From positions 1 to 64,000 of the forward strand of contig CDRNVI010000005.1 in NCBI GenBank assembly GCA_977017575.1: DNA of 64,000 nucleotides, written 5' to 3'. The notes under the pieces are model-generated. The model made no database searches. It saw nothing but the letters and a program-made list of their open reading frames with translations, and was not told the DNA's origin. Source of the DNA: Paramoeba atlantica. Lineage: Eukaryota > Discosea. The position numbers were made by a program, and so were the translations under genes. Positions 1 to 11,253 of the stretch are shown one piece after another. The first letter of the stretch is position 1, and each line of letters opens with the position of its first letter.

Positions 1-1
1 G

Positions 2-142
2 GTCATTTTATTGAAAGAATCCATCACAGCTTCGTACAATAAGCTGCTCAGTGAAGTTGGTTTCGTTGAACGCACATTAAAAAGTGTGCCAAACAAAATG
101 AGGATTGTTCTAGAGAAGGAGGGGTGGCACTGTGGGTACTAG
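2..142 (+). CDS. Tc1/mariner transposase, C-terminal fragment
   Basis: The window opens inside a transposase reading frame that ends at the TAG of 140-142. The 46 residues (ending in HCGY) match the C-terminus of the fuller transposase at 8776-9606 almost residue for residue (KESITASYN, GFVERTLKSVPN), so this is a second copy of the same family cut by the window edge. The sequences following both stop codons are also similar for about 100 bases. Only the tail after the catalytic DDE region is visible, so I cannot say whether the copy is intact. Confidence 0.8.
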   Translation, partial: VILLKESITASYNKLLSEVGFVERTLKSVPNKMRIVLEKEGWHCGY

Positions 143-278
143 GTTCGTCTGCTCAAGTTTATGCCAAAAAGGTGAAATTTCTTAAAAAACTTGCAATTGA
201 CGTTTTTGACCCTCTTACCAATTTATGATACTGCTAAATATACGGGAAACGATATACAGGGGTGGGCACGAAAATGTG

Positions 279-342
279 GGGGGGGGGGTTAAAATTTCTA
301 TAACTTGGACAATTTTGGAAAGTAGCACCGCATTCGAGAGCT
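279..342 (+). repeat. Short dispersed repeat, inverted copy at 9732-9797
   Basis: About 60 bases around a G-run, then AATTTTGGAAA and GCATTCGAGAG, recur in the opposite orientation at 9732-9797. Each copy follows a member of the same Tc1 family. It could be a small element or the flank of a transposon terminus. The rest of 143-358 shows no gene. Confidence 0.5.
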
Positions 343-358
343 CTCGCAGAGTTACGTG

Positions 359-805
359 TCATGTGACCCGCAGGTAGCATCTGGCCAATTCATAGACCTG
401 AGGGAATTGGATCTTGCCCACGCTTTCCCACCACGTAACGTCACAGCATCGTCCTCCTGGCCAGTTAAAATTGGTGCAATACACGTAGTCTTCCCATGCT
501 TCTGCGGTGCAAAGAAACATGGGAAGGGTGTTGCCAAGCATGTCGTTCATAGTATCAACCGATGGGGGATAAATACTTTTGTCGCGAAAAGTGATGTACG
601 GTGGACTCAACCACATCACATTACTAAAAAATTTCATAGCATGCTGTTTTTCGAGACGTTGCAGGTGATAGCGCAATGAGTTTTCTAAGGAGTTGCTTTT
701 TTTTGCTTCGTCCTTCAACTGCGCCAAGATAGGAGCCACCGAAGTTGACATTGGTTTTCGCTTGTCATCAGAGAAGAGGTCAAGGGCATTTCGTAGGGGA
801 AGCAT
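359..805 (-). CDS. Hypothetical protein, about 148 aa
   Basis: An open frame on the minus strand, with the first ATG at 805 (the open frame itself reaches 847). I do not recognise the product. It has a charged N-terminal half with a KDEAKKSNSLENSLRYHLQ stretch that could form a helix, then a tryptophan/tyrosine-rich C-terminal half. There is no signal peptide or membrane segment. Its surroundings are transposon relics, so it is more likely part of a decayed element than a host gene. The region 848-1590 to its right holds no convincing coding sequence. Confidence 0.3.
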   Translation of the reverse strand: MLPLRNALDLFSDDKRKPMSTSVAPILAQLKDEAKKSNSLENSLRYHLQRLEKQHAMKFFSNVMWLSPPYITFRDKSIYPPSVDTMNDMLGNTLPMFLCTAEAWEDYVYCTNFNWPGGRCCDVTWWESVGKIQFPQVYELARCYLRVT

Positions 806-1590
806 TTTCACTCGACCCCCTACCCCCCCTAGCCAGGTAGGGGTCAAAAAAGCTAATTACAACTTTTTTGGGTTCATTTTTTTGAATGTTTCGGATGAGG
901 AACAGTAGTAAAGTAGGTTAGAAGACGTGGAAAAGGAGTGCAAAGTAATCTCTAGTATTTAGCCATATGCACTTTAGCCTCCTTGACCGAAAGAAAAAGT
1001 TTACTATAGTCCCGGAAGGCATTCCTAAACGTTTCCGGTTAATCTTCAGAAAAAAGCGAAAAGTTTCAATGATGGACCCGGGGCTAAGTTTATGAAATTT
1101 TTCGAGTGTCTTATAGGACTTAAGTCGCTCTCAATCGATCGCGAGTGCCGTGCGCTTCTCGGGGCACACGAGGCAGGAAGGTAAGCACAGGGGGCGGTGT
1201 TTCTTCGTCGTGAATCACCAACAAATGTACCAATTTTTAAAAAAATGTACTCTGTGGAAAACAAATCGACTTTTTTGCGGTTTTTTTCCCGGTTTAGGTA
1301 TGATACAGGTGTCCACGAGTGAAAAGGACCTCGGATTCGGAACGATTGGGTTGAAAAACAGCCCCATACAAAATATTTCCAAAATCGAACAAAATGCAAG
1401 ACCTGTAGGGGGGGGTAAAAGAGGCTGAACACTACTGTATATGATATGCGCAAACAAGCGTCACCGAGATCTGCAAAATGCAATAAAAATTAGCCCAAAC
1501 GAAGACTTTACACAAATTTTAGAGGGGGGTGACTTATCGTGTCCCTAGGTTTATACAGTAGTACTATATTTACAACTCCATCCCAAATTT

Positions 1591-2190
1591 TTGAAACCGT
1601 TCTATGGACATACCTTAGCGAGCACGGAGTGTACGTACGATTTGCCGAGTACATGCGAGTACGTACTCGTGTACGTACAGAGCAGTTTTAGCATTGTTGC
1701 CGTTCTCTTCTTTAACAATCACTTTATTTTGGTAGAACTCCGAAGGTCCCTGCTCACAGTGTATGACAGCTATGAGGCGTATTCTCCATTCGCCCGAAGC
1801 GACTTTTTAAAACTATTCTTGGAACGGGCAACTCCTCTTCTTGGGCAAGAAAGTGGGAACATTCGTGTTAAATATGAAAAGATCTTACAACAGGAGCCTA
1901 TGCTAAATGAATGCGGATTGCATGTTGTTAACAACTTATGCTCTTTGTTATTCTACCCTGCAACTTTTTCTAGGGTTGACAATGTGCTTGTCAGAAAAAA
2001 TCTTTCCAGGTCCTGGTGGCCTCGTGGTCCAGGAATTCCTCTACCCCCTGAACGAACAACAAATTCCGAAGAAACCCTTGGAGAAGTGTCCGTGGAGAAC
2101 GTGTCGGAAGATGATTCTGATTCTGATTGTTCTATAATTGCGAATTTAGTGAATGATTTGAACTTTGAAGATGAGTCCGTTAACAGTTGA
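1591..2190 (+). pseudogene. Ulp1/C48-like cysteine protease fragment
   Basis: The 199-residue frame carries the order of active-site motifs expected of Ulp1/SENP (C48) proteases: a His in NNHFILVEL, an Asp in TVYDSYEAY, a Gln just upstream of the cysteine and the nucleophile in NECGLHVVNN. An acidic serine-rich tail follows. There is no ATG before the catalytic His, so the N-terminus is missing, spliced or unclear. C48 proteases occur as host SUMO proteases and inside several DNA transposon groups and virus-like elements. With transposon debris on both sides, an element origin is likelier. Function cannot be assigned further. Confidence 0.5.
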
Positions 2191-2654
2191 AAACTTTATG
2201 GGGTCAGGGACATTGTCAAGCAAATGTTGGGGCTTAGCGAACCTCACCTCCCGAGCTTTATTTCCGTCCACAGCAACGGTTCATATTGTAATATTAGTTT
2301 TTACCACGGAACTGGGTTTTTCTGTGGTTTTTACTCGGTGTCGTGTAAGTCCTCGGAGTGCTTCTCCAGGCATATTCTACTATGGGCGTTCAACAAACTC
2401 GAAATAATATTATAGTATCCTATGAATCAGTTACATTAGTAACTAGTATTTAGGTATACACATTTTTTATATTTTTTACTTTAAGCACTTTCTTGTTTAT
2501 TAGTGTTACACAGGCTTCATGAAAAAAATCTTTGCTCGAGAACAATTCCTTCACTCTCTTCCCCTCCGTCATCGACCCTTGCTTCGCTACCGATGTCATT
2601 GGCACCATGTACGCACTTTCCACCATCCCCCTTGTTTCACCCTTTTCTTCCCCC

Positions 2655-2760
2655 CTTTATTATGTACCCCCCCCCTTATTATGCACCCCCCCCCCTTTAT
2701 TATGCACCCCCCTTTATTATGCACCCCCCCTTTATTATGCACCCCCCTTTATTATGCACA
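2655..2760 (+). repeat. C-rich low-complexity tandem repeat
   Basis: About six imperfect units of a C-run followed by TTTATTATGCA. The region 2191-2654 before it has only shadow frames and no recognisable gene. The C-run/TTTAT pattern resembles the MITE termini just downstream and may have grown from one. Confidence 0.7.
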
Positions 2761-2780
2761 AACTCCAAAAACGTGTGCAT

Positions 2781-2801
2781 ATTAAAGGGGGGGTCACAGT
2801 A
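2781..2801 (+). repeat. Lone mariner-type terminus
   Basis: ATTAAAGGGGGGGTCACAG followed by TA is the same outward-facing end as the right terminus of the MITE at 2858-3191. No clear partner is visible to the left. Confidence 0.5.
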
Positions 2802-2857
2802 CAATCTTCTAAGAGAAGTATAAAAGAGAAATATCGCATGCGTGCTCTTCTAACATA

Positions 2858-3191
2858 CTGTGACCCCCCCCTTTATACTTCGCCCATTTTGAGCAGTAAC
2901 GAAGTATAAAGGGGGGGGTCTGAATTTTTTCCCCGCTGTAAAAACGAGTGTAAGAAAAAGGCCGTGCCGCTTCGCGGCGCGGCTCATCCAGTTTTCCTGT
3001 CTTTCCTTCTATCTCACCTTCCATTTCTGGAAGGAAAGAATGGGAACGTTCTTATTTTTTTTCCAAAGGTTTTAGAAGAATTATGAAAAATTAAAAAAAA
3101 ATCGCCCGCCCCCCCCTTCGGGGGGGCACACGAAAAACGAAGTATAAAGGGGGGGGGTCTGACCAGCGAGGTATAAAGGGGGGGGTCACAG
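2858..3191. mobile_element. Tc1/mariner-type MITE, 334 bp
   Basis: The left end TA-CTGTGACCCCCCCCTTTAT and the right end ATAAAGGGGGGGGTCACAG-TA are inverted repeats of about 20 bp flanked by the dinucleotide TA (2856-2857 and 3192-3193), as expected for Tc1/mariner insertion. Further copies of the GAAGTATAAAGGGG motif lie subterminally near 2902-2920 and 3139-3158. There is no coding capacity. A homologous interior occurs at about 8065-8187 and 8521-8567. Confidence 0.75.
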
Positions 3192-3194
3192 TAT

Positions 3195-3700
3195 TATGAT
3201 TACAAGTTTCGGTCCAAAAGAAGTACGCTTCATCTTTCTCCCGAGAAAAGGGAGGCCCGTGTGAATTTCTGTCGCGCACTGCTTAAAGAAGATGAAGGCC
3301 TTTTCGACGTACGTGAAACATTGTGCGCCGGATAGATCACCGTATTGTAGGAACGGCCCCTTTTCAGAGGGAAGTACCTGGTGCTCAAAAATTCGTAAAA
3401 GTAGCATAGAAATAGTACTATAGAAAGGTGATTCTTCGGGATCATTGGATTCCATATCCCAGGAAAAATCCCCAGGCGATCTACATGGACGATGGAGCTC
3501 CTCCGCATCGTTCTAAGCTTACTTCTTTGTGGTGGGAAAGTATGTTCGCCAGATCGAGAACTTCCTCTTGCTTGAGGCGATACGTTTCTGTCAATGGAAA
3601 CCCTCTGCCGTTTTGGCCTGCGGATTCTCCGGATTTTAATTCGGGGTCCGACAAAGTCAAAATTTTTGAAATTTTTAGGATTATCAAAAAACAATTGACC
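3195..3700 (+). pseudogene. Tc1/mariner transposase relic
   Basis: Pieces of a transposase are readable in more than one frame: REARVNFCRALL and EGLFD upstream, then YMDDGAPPHRSK (second catalytic Asp region) and PFWPADSPDFN (the proline-rich motif just before the catalytic Glu). The PIEN motif expected next is replaced by unrelated sequence. Stops and frame changes separate the pieces, so this copy is dead. It starts next to the right end of the MITE at 2858-3191. Confidence 0.6.
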
Positions 3701-4186
3701 CAAAAAAAAGTAAAAATATGTTTCCAAAATCGACTCCTAAAACGTATTTTCAGAGCTTGAGACCTCAGCTACCATTCTACGACGTTTGTTTTTATAGATT
3801 CGCCTCCTACCCCTACTGGTAAGGCATCAAAAACGCCCCAAATTCGGGGTAAAATTTCCCAATTTTCGCCGAAAAATCGAGCGTTTTTATCCAAAAAACA
3901 GGGGTCTGAAAATATATTGTGCCCCCCCCACTTATTTGTCACCACTTTTTCGAAAACAGAACAATTTATTTGGTTAGATGAAACAAAAGTCCCAAACTTT
4001 TTTCTTTATTTTGGGAATCTCCAAAGCATTCGGATAAAGTTGGCTTCACATACCCGACTTATGTGACTTCCATAACTCCGCATTACCCAGTCCCAAGCCT
4101 GGGGAAGGACCACGTGCATACATAAACGTATACACATGGTCCGGGGGAGGAGGGTGGAAGAAGTTATCGGGACATATACCCCGGGA
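3701..4186. other. No gene seen
   Basis: AT-rich sequence with short G- and C-runs between the transposase relic and the minisatellite. No supported coding region or terminal repeat found. Confidence 0.5.
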
Positions 4187-4771
4187 AGTTGTGGGGATTT
4201 TTGCCACGGGAAAATATCGGGACTTGTGCCCGGGGAAAATATCGGGACTTGTGCCCGGGGAAGATATCGGGACTTGTGCCCGGGGAAAATATCGGGACTT
4301 GTGCCCGGGGAAGATATCGGGACTTGTACCCGGGGAAGATATCGGGACTTGTGCTCGGGGAAGATATCGGGACTTGTACCCGGGGAAGATATCGGGACTT
4401 GTGCCCGGGGATGATATCGGGACGTGTGCCCGGGGAAGACATCGGGATTTGTGCCCGGGGAAGATATCCGGACTTGTGCCCGGGGAAGATATCGGGACGT
4501 GTGCCGGGGGAAAATATCGGGATTTTTGACCGGGGAAGATATCGGGATTTGTGCCCGGGGAAGATATGGGGACATGTGCCCGGGCAAGGCATCGGGACTT
4601 GTGCCCGGGGAAAATATCGGGATTTTTGACCGGGGAAGATATCGGGACTTGTGCCCGGGGAAAACATCGGGACGTGTGCCCGGGGAAGACATCGGGACTT
4701 GTGCCCGGGGAAGACATCGGGACGTGTGCCCGGGGAAGACATCGGGACTTGTGCCCGGGGAAAATACTACT
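4187..4771 (+). repeat. 25-bp minisatellite, about 23 copies
   Basis: Head-to-tail units reading ATCGGGACTTGTGCCCGGGG plus about five A-rich bases. Variation is confined to a few positions (GACTT/GACGT/GATTT, AAAAT/AAGAT/AAGAC). Because 25 is not a multiple of three and the unit lacks stops in most phases, the array is open in several frames on both strands. These frames encode GTCARGRYRDL-like and SPGTSPDIFPG-like repeats and should not be read as genes. Confidence 0.9.
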
Positions 4772-5197
4772 TACGTACACTGTACTACGAGGGGCATTAC
4801 TACGAAGGGTATGATTGGCGAGACCGGTCTTCCGGCACTTCCTCCCAGAGTGACCCCATGGAAAAACCTCGCGAATGTCCGACGAGCCGCCGCCGGCGAA
4901 GTTCGATGCACAGGGTCCCTTCCCCCTCCCCAGAGCGGCCGCGTCGAACTCGTCGAGGGTCTCGTTTCCCGTCTTACTTAAATTCCACTTGTTCGTTCTC
5001 GCGGAGTTCAACCCGTAGCGAACGCCGTCAAAAGGAAGATATTAAGAAGGAAAAAGCTCGAGAACGACATGAAAGGTCATTGGGAACTGCATGTCGTCGC
5101 TTGCTCGAACAAGCGAGAAGCGAAATTGGAACGCCTGAGTGCCCGCAGGTGTCAAAATTTTTCATAGAAAAACTTCGTAATCTTCGAAACTTCCCCT

Positions 5198-5256
5198 TCG
5201 AGGGCGTCCACCCTGCATCCTGAGAGTATCAGGCCCTCGGAGGTGGACGCCCTCGA
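5198..5256. repeat. 15-bp inverted repeat
   Basis: TCGAGGGCGTCCACC (5198-5212) and GGTGGACGCCCTCGA (5242-5256) are perfect inverted repeats with a 29-base spacer. The right arm overlaps the first codons of the transposase at 5224-6099 and the stop at 5221-5223 lies in the loop. Confidence 0.7.
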
Positions 5257-6099
5257 AAGCTTTCCGAGCCGTGCACACGCCGTGTGCGACGACTTGTGTT
5301 CTCCGGAAATTCTGCGCGAGAGGTATCATCTCAGCTGCGCCGCGAGGGCGTTGCTGATGTTGTTCCTCAGTCTATCCGAGTTTCGATGCACCGCTTCGGA
5401 CACAAAGGTAGAAAGCGTGTCCGCAAGCCCTACTTGTCCAAGCGCCATCGCAAGCTTCGGATGGACTTTGCCACGGCCCATGAGCACTCGACAGTGCACG
5501 ACTGGGCTCCAGTTGTATGGTCGGACGAGACGAAGATCTCGCGCTTTGAAACGGGGGGAAGTCTTTGGACATGGGGGACCCCGGGGGAGGAACTGGGTGA
5601 AAAAGGGGTAATTCCCACGGTAAAGTACGGAGAGGGGCACATCATGATTTGGGCGTGCATGTCCCGAAGCGGTGTGGGGCATGTGCGTCTAGTTCAAGGG
5701 AACCTGAACGCCACACAGTACGTCGAGATTCTTGAAGAGAATCTTGCCCCCTCCATCGAAACTATGGGTCTAGACCCCCCAATGGTCATCTTCCAACAAG
5801 ATAGTGACCCCAAGCACACAAGCCATTGTGCGCAACGGCACCTCCGGGGTACCGGGTTTGAAGTCATGCGGTGGCCCCCGCAGTCCCCTGACTTAAATCC
5901 AATCGAAAACGTTTGGGGGGAACTCAAGCGGCGCCTTGCAGCGCACGATGATCCACCAAGCGGGGTCCGAGAGTTGTGGGAGAGGGTAAAAATGGAATGG
6001 GCGAACATACCACCCTCAGTATGTCGTGCCCAGGTGGACAGTATGCCTGCCCGTATGAAGGCAGTGCTGAAGGCTCGTGGGGGGAATACTAAATACTAA
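5224..6099 (+). CDS. Tc1-like transposase (DD34E)
   Basis: The product would cut and paste its own element by DDE chemistry. An N-terminal helix-turn-helix is seen in GRPRKLSEPCTRRVRRL and GNSAREVSSQLRREGV. The catalytic core follows: Asp in VVWSDETK, Asp in FQQDSDPKHTS and Glu in DLNPIENVWGELK, with 34 residues between the second Asp and the Glu. The frame has no good ATG near the start: it opens after a TGA at 5221-5223, and a GTG lies at 5284. The same frame is also open upstream (to about 4970, SERRQKEDIKKEKARERHE), so the TGA may have split a longer protein. Terminal inverted repeats were not found. The right flank reaches a microsatellite. Confidence 0.85.
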   Translation, partial: EYQALGGGRPRKLSEPCTRRVRRLVFSGNSAREVSSQLRREGVADVVPQSIRVSMHRFGHKGRKRVRKPYLSKRHRKLRMDFATAHEHSTVHDWAPVVWSDETKISRFETGGSLWTWGTPGEELGEKGVIPTVKYGEGHIMIWACMSRSGVGHVRLVQGNLNATQYVEILEENLAPSIETMGLDPPMVIFQQDSDPKHTSHCAQRHLRGTGFEVMRWPPQSPDLNPIENVWGELKRRLAAHDDPPSGVRELWERVKMEWANIPPSVCRAQVDSMPARMKAVLKARGGNTKY

Positions 6100-6386
6100 T
6101 TTTACGGGCATAATCTCTCTTGGGCGATTACGTTTCATCTATTTTTTGGGACAAGATTTTCTCTATAATAGGTAGCAAAAAAACCTTTCGAATGCTGAAC
6201 TTTTTTATATTCATTCTTATTTCTTTGGTAGAACGAACTGAGGTGAACTATCTACGGGTACTATTAGGTGACACTCATGCCTACACTACTAGCACACATT
6301 ACCAGCGCAACGGTGATATTTAATCAATAGCTCTATACAAAAAGAAAAAAAACCGAAACATTCGAACGGTTTTTTTGCTGACTGTA

Positions 6387-7933
<1,547 letters not shown>

Positions 7934-7949
<16 letters not shown>

Positions 7950-7972
7950 ACTTTTTTGCCAATAGTGGGTGT
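7934..7972. repeat. Perfect 17-bp hairpin
   Basis: CACCCACTATTGGCAAA and its exact complement TTTGCCAATAGTGGGTG, separated by five bases. It sits exactly where the LINE frame breaks off, followed by a C-run. It could be a fold-back formed at the truncation, or a transposon end. Confidence 0.8.
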
Positions 7973-8064
7973 ACCCCCCCTTTACAATGGACGGTACTGT
8001 ATTCGTGTCATTTGTTATGTCTAAGAAGTATCAGTGCTAGGCTTTTTCTCCGGCTGAATTTTCT

Positions 8065-8567
8065 GATTTTCCATTTCTAGAAGGGAAGGCTTAGAACGTT
8101 CTTGTTTTTTTTTTTAACTTTTAGAAAAATTGCGAAAAATTAAAGAAAAATCGTCCCCCCTTCGGGGGCGCCACACAAAAAACGAAGTACTGTACCCCCC
8201 CGTTTATAATAGCCTCGCTTTTGCCCAAATGAACCTATAAATGGGGGAGGGCGATTGCAGATTAAGAGTTGGCACAGAAATCGCCATACATTCGGGAGCG
8301 AGGAACCAGGAATTATTCAATCGCTAAGTGGGCCCCGGCGCTCTTCCAAAGTAAAATGTCCAGCAAGAACACGCGCCATACCTCGAAGAACCATATGAAA
8401 ATAAATATCAAAATATTAAAGACGGTGCAAGAAAATTAAAAAAAAATCCCCAGTTTGCCAAAAAAAGAATCTATAAAGGGGGGAGGGGTCGAGGCTATTA
8501 TAAACAAGGGGGGTACAATATAAAGGGGGGGGGTCTGACCAGCGAAGTATAAAGGGGGGGGTCACAG
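8065..8567. mobile_element. MITE related to 2858-3191, interrupted
   Basis: From the CCATTTCTAGAAGG segment through a T-run, AAATTAAAGAAAAATCG and TTCGGGGG to the end GAAGTATAAAGGGGGGGGTC-ACAG-TA (TA at 8568-8569), this matches the interior and right end of the MITE at 2858-3191. It is interrupted by the element at 8189-8518. The left terminus is not clear. Confidence 0.6.
8189..8518. mobile_element. Second MITE nested inside the first
   Basis: Inverted termini TACTGTACCCCCCCGTTTAT (from 8188) and the complementary ATAAACAAGGGGGGTACA (to 8518) bound about 330 bp. Flanking bases resume the outer MITE (ACGAAG-TA before, TA-TAAAGGGG after), so the target TA was duplicated. No coding capacity. 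Confidence 0.65.
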
Positions 8568-8775
8568 TATATAGATTATGAATACAGGAACACTGTTTTC
8601 CTTCCTACAACTGGTAAAAGTGTACGTGTGGCTTAGACGAGGGATTCTGATATTCTATGAATATCACTGGCCTATGGCCACTTTACAGTGGCCATGAAAA
8701 GAAGTATGCACAGAAAATACAGAGGGGTAGAATTGTAGACTTAAATTTATAACACCTAAACCGTTGCTTCGCAGA

Positions 8776-9606
8776 ATGATTACAAAACGAACTCTCTCGA
8801 ATGGTTCACGGCGAAGTGCCGACAGAACTCCTCCATACCCAACTATCCGCGCCAAGCATCAGTCACGACCGAAGACCGCGTACTCTCCAAGATTATCCCG
8901 TCGGGTCTTAGAATATCTTCATTTTCAAGAACCCAGGTGGGGTAACTTCTTTTCCCTGGAAAATCAAATGAGCAGTATTTGTTATCGTGTGGATCATAGT
9001 TTCGTGCTTGGTTTCTCCAGATTTCCGATCATTTGGTGTGATGAGAAGCTTTTTCGGTGCGGTTGCCGCGGGAGTCGAACGTTTATTGGTCGCGAAAGCG
9101 ACATCGACAAGTACTCGACCCCTGGAATGGACCGTTGGGTGGGGGGGAAGGGTATTATGGTGTGGATGGGGGTAAGTCTCAGGTATGGGGGGTTCATCCA
9201 CATTTTCGAAGAAGATTCATCTCTGAAAGGGAATAATTTTAAGAACGCAATGACAAAGCGTGGGGGTTTTCTTTCCTTTCTTAGGCGTCATTCTGCAGCT
9301 GTTGTTGTGATGGACAACGCAACTATCCACAACACAACACGTACTTATTTTAAGGAGCGCGGGGTCAAAATGTTGGATTGCCCCCCCAAATCTCCAGACA
9401 TGACGCCTATTGAGAATTTATGGTCAGTGATGGATGCCATAAAATGTAGAAAAAAACCATTAAACCGTGAATTCTTAAAAGAATCCATCACAGCTTCTTA
9501 CAATGAGCTGCTTAATGAAGTCGGTTTCGTGGAACGCACTCTAAAGAGCGTGCCAAACAGAATGCGTATTGTTATAGAGAAGGAAGGGGGGCACTGTGGG
9601 TACTAG
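8776..9606 (+). CDS. Tc1/mariner transposase (DD32E spacing)
   Basis: A continuous frame from the ATG at 8776 to the TAG at 9604-9606, about 276 residues, short for the superfamily (usually about 340), so some of the N-terminal DNA-binding part is probably missing. Catalytic motifs are WCDEKLF (first Asp), VVMDNATIHNT (second Asp) and PDMTPIENLW (Glu), with 32 residues between the second Asp and the Glu instead of the usual 34 or more. The C-terminus is shared with the fragment at 2-142. Terminal repeats were not identified. Confidence 0.8.
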   Translation: MITKRTLSNGSRRSADRTPPYPTIRAKHQSRPKTAYSPRLSRRVLEYLHFQEPRWGNFFSLENQMSSICYRVDHSFVLGFSRFPIIWCDEKLFRCGCRGSRTFIGRESDIDKYSTPGMDRWVGGKGIMVWMGVSLRYGGFIHIFEEDSSLKGNNFKNAMTKRGGFLSFLRRHSAAVVVMDNATIHNTTRTYFKERGVKMLDCPPKSPDMTPIENLWSVMDAIKCRKKPLNREFLKESITASYNELLNEVGFVERTLKSVPNRMRIVIEKEGGHCGY

Positions 9607-10535
9607 GTTTGTCATTTCATTTTTTTGCAAATTTCTAGAAAAATTTGCAATTGACGTTTTTAAGCCACCTGCCATTTTAAAAAAATGGAATTTATCCGGT
9701 AACCGATATATCCTCCACAGGAGGGTTGTGTGAGATCTCTCGAATGCGCTATTATTTTCCAAAATTGGCCAAGTTTTACAAATTTTAGACCCCCCCAGCA
9801 TTAGCTGATCCCCCCTGCATATAATAGAAGAAAATTTAATAGAAGAAAAATATATAAAAAGGGCTCCGGTGGTCCAAAAATTTTCAAAATAATCGGGCCA
9901 TTGGGGGCTCCAGGGGGGGGGGGGTCCAGGGGGGGCATACCGCATGAATTTTTTTTGAAAAAAAATATTTTTAGAAAAAAAGCGCGGAAGGGGTTGTCGG
10001 GGTTTCGGCACGCATTTTCCACCCCCCCACCCGGGGGTGACCCCCCTTCGTATGCGCAGGACGTGTCCGACAAGTTCGGGTTTTTTCGGGAAAAAAAATG
10101 AAAAAAAATTCAACTTGGCGAAAAAAATGGTAAAAAAAGTATTTTTTTCGAATTCCTTTCCCCTATTGTATTTTGTTAGTGTGGGGCCTATACTAGCTTT
10201 CTACGCCTTTGTTTTCGCAAGATATCCCTTCTTGTAGCCGTGGTATGCCTCCTAATATGACCCATTTTTGACCAAAAAAGGTGAAAATGTATTTTTCGGA
10301 CCCCAAGGGATCTTTTTGTGTCCAAAGAATGGTGTGATTGGAGTCGTATTCTCTACCCAATACGTCCGGGAGGCTTTGACTCATGCCTACGAGTGATTTC
10401 CCTAACGCGAATGTCGGATTTAGTGCTCTGAGAGCAAAATATCCAAAAATCACCCCATTTTTACCCGAAAATCGGCTGTTTTTGGCTATAATCTTTCCGT
10501 TTTCTCCAGCTTTCGAAGCCGAATTTTCTTTTTTA
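9607..10535. other. No gene seen; homopolymer-rich sequence
   Basis: After the transposase tail (with the short repeat shared with 279-342 at 9732-9797) the sequence is dominated by A-, T-, C- and G-runs. Open frames here are shadows of low complexity. Confidence 0.5.
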
Positions 10536-10630
10536 GTCTCCTCGTTAAACGCGGTGGTAGTTTTCAACGCGAAGCGCGCAGCATGAGTGACTTCTAAGTT
10601 GAAAACAACCACCGCGTTTAACGAAGAGAC
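10536..10630. repeat. 33-bp inverted repeat
   Basis: The arms 10536-10568 and 10598-10630 pair with about two mismatches (core CGTTAAACGCGGTGGT). The loop is 29 bases. The high identity of the arms suggests a recent fold-back or a mobile hairpin. Confidence 0.75.
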
Positions 10631-10791
10631 TTTAAGGGGTAAAAATATCATTATGGGGTAAAAATAGCCATGGAAGAGAAAAATGTTTAGTTGTGCTTAA
10701 TTTATTCTGAGCTAATTCCAGGGTATGTAGCTAGGTGCGTAACAGTACTTAAATTATATTGTTGAGAATTCTGTTAATCATAGAGGTTTGA

Positions 10792-11253
10792 CTAAGTTTT
10801 CATCGACTTTCCTACAATTTTCCGAACGGTATAAGTCCAGACTCGGGTCGTACTGCATACAAGGCTAAGACATGTAGATGCAAACGATAGTGCTTGAATA
10901 AGACATAATATGCCACTGCGCCAAACGATCATCGTTTCAAGCACAAAAATTGGAGCGTCACTGAACAAAAGGTGTGTCAAAATACCATATACACACCGAC
11001 GAACAACCAATCCTGGTGCAGATTCGTACCGATAGGCCCACGAATAACACGCTGAGCAAACTAAAGTGAACATAAGCACACTGGAGCACGTTGCTATCAA
11101 ATATAAAAGTATCACAAAGGGTCCGATACCGGGGGTATTTTTTTGGTATTGTACCCAATCAACATAGTTTACTGTACACAAGCACGAATGCAAAAAATGT
11201 AACCAAAGCATTGCTTGAACCCCCAGACGACGTTGCTTGTGATCGATCCTCAT
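10792..11253 (-). CDS. Small membrane protein with four predicted TM helices
   Basis: A 153-residue frame starting at the ATG of 11253. Hydrophobic segments at about residues 12-32, 44-72, 84-106 and 110-140 suggest four membrane helices; a basic C-terminus follows (TVRKIVGKSMKT). Cysteines are frequent in the second and fourth helices. I do not recognise the family. It lies on the same strand as SHMT, 630 bases downstream of it, in a stretch free of transposon similarity, which favours a host gene. If the organism uses SL trans-splicing, the two genes could share a transcription unit. Confidence 0.6.
   Translation of the reverse strand: MRIDHKQRRLGVQAMLWLHFLHSCLCTVNYVDWVQYQKNTPGIGPFVILLYLIATCSSVLMFTLVCSACYSWAYRYESAPGLVVRRCVYGILTHLLFSDAPIFVLETMIVWRSGILCLIQALSFASTCLSLVCSTTRVWTYTVRKIVGKSMKT

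Noticed and set aside
4006-5011. Long open frames on both strands (up to 321 aa) over the 25-bp repeat
   Set aside because: Pure translations of a minisatellite whose unit lacks stops; no non-repeat domain.
9541-10113. 190-residue minus-strand frame after the Tc1 transposase
   Set aside because: Composition dominated by homopolymer runs and antisense of the transposase end.
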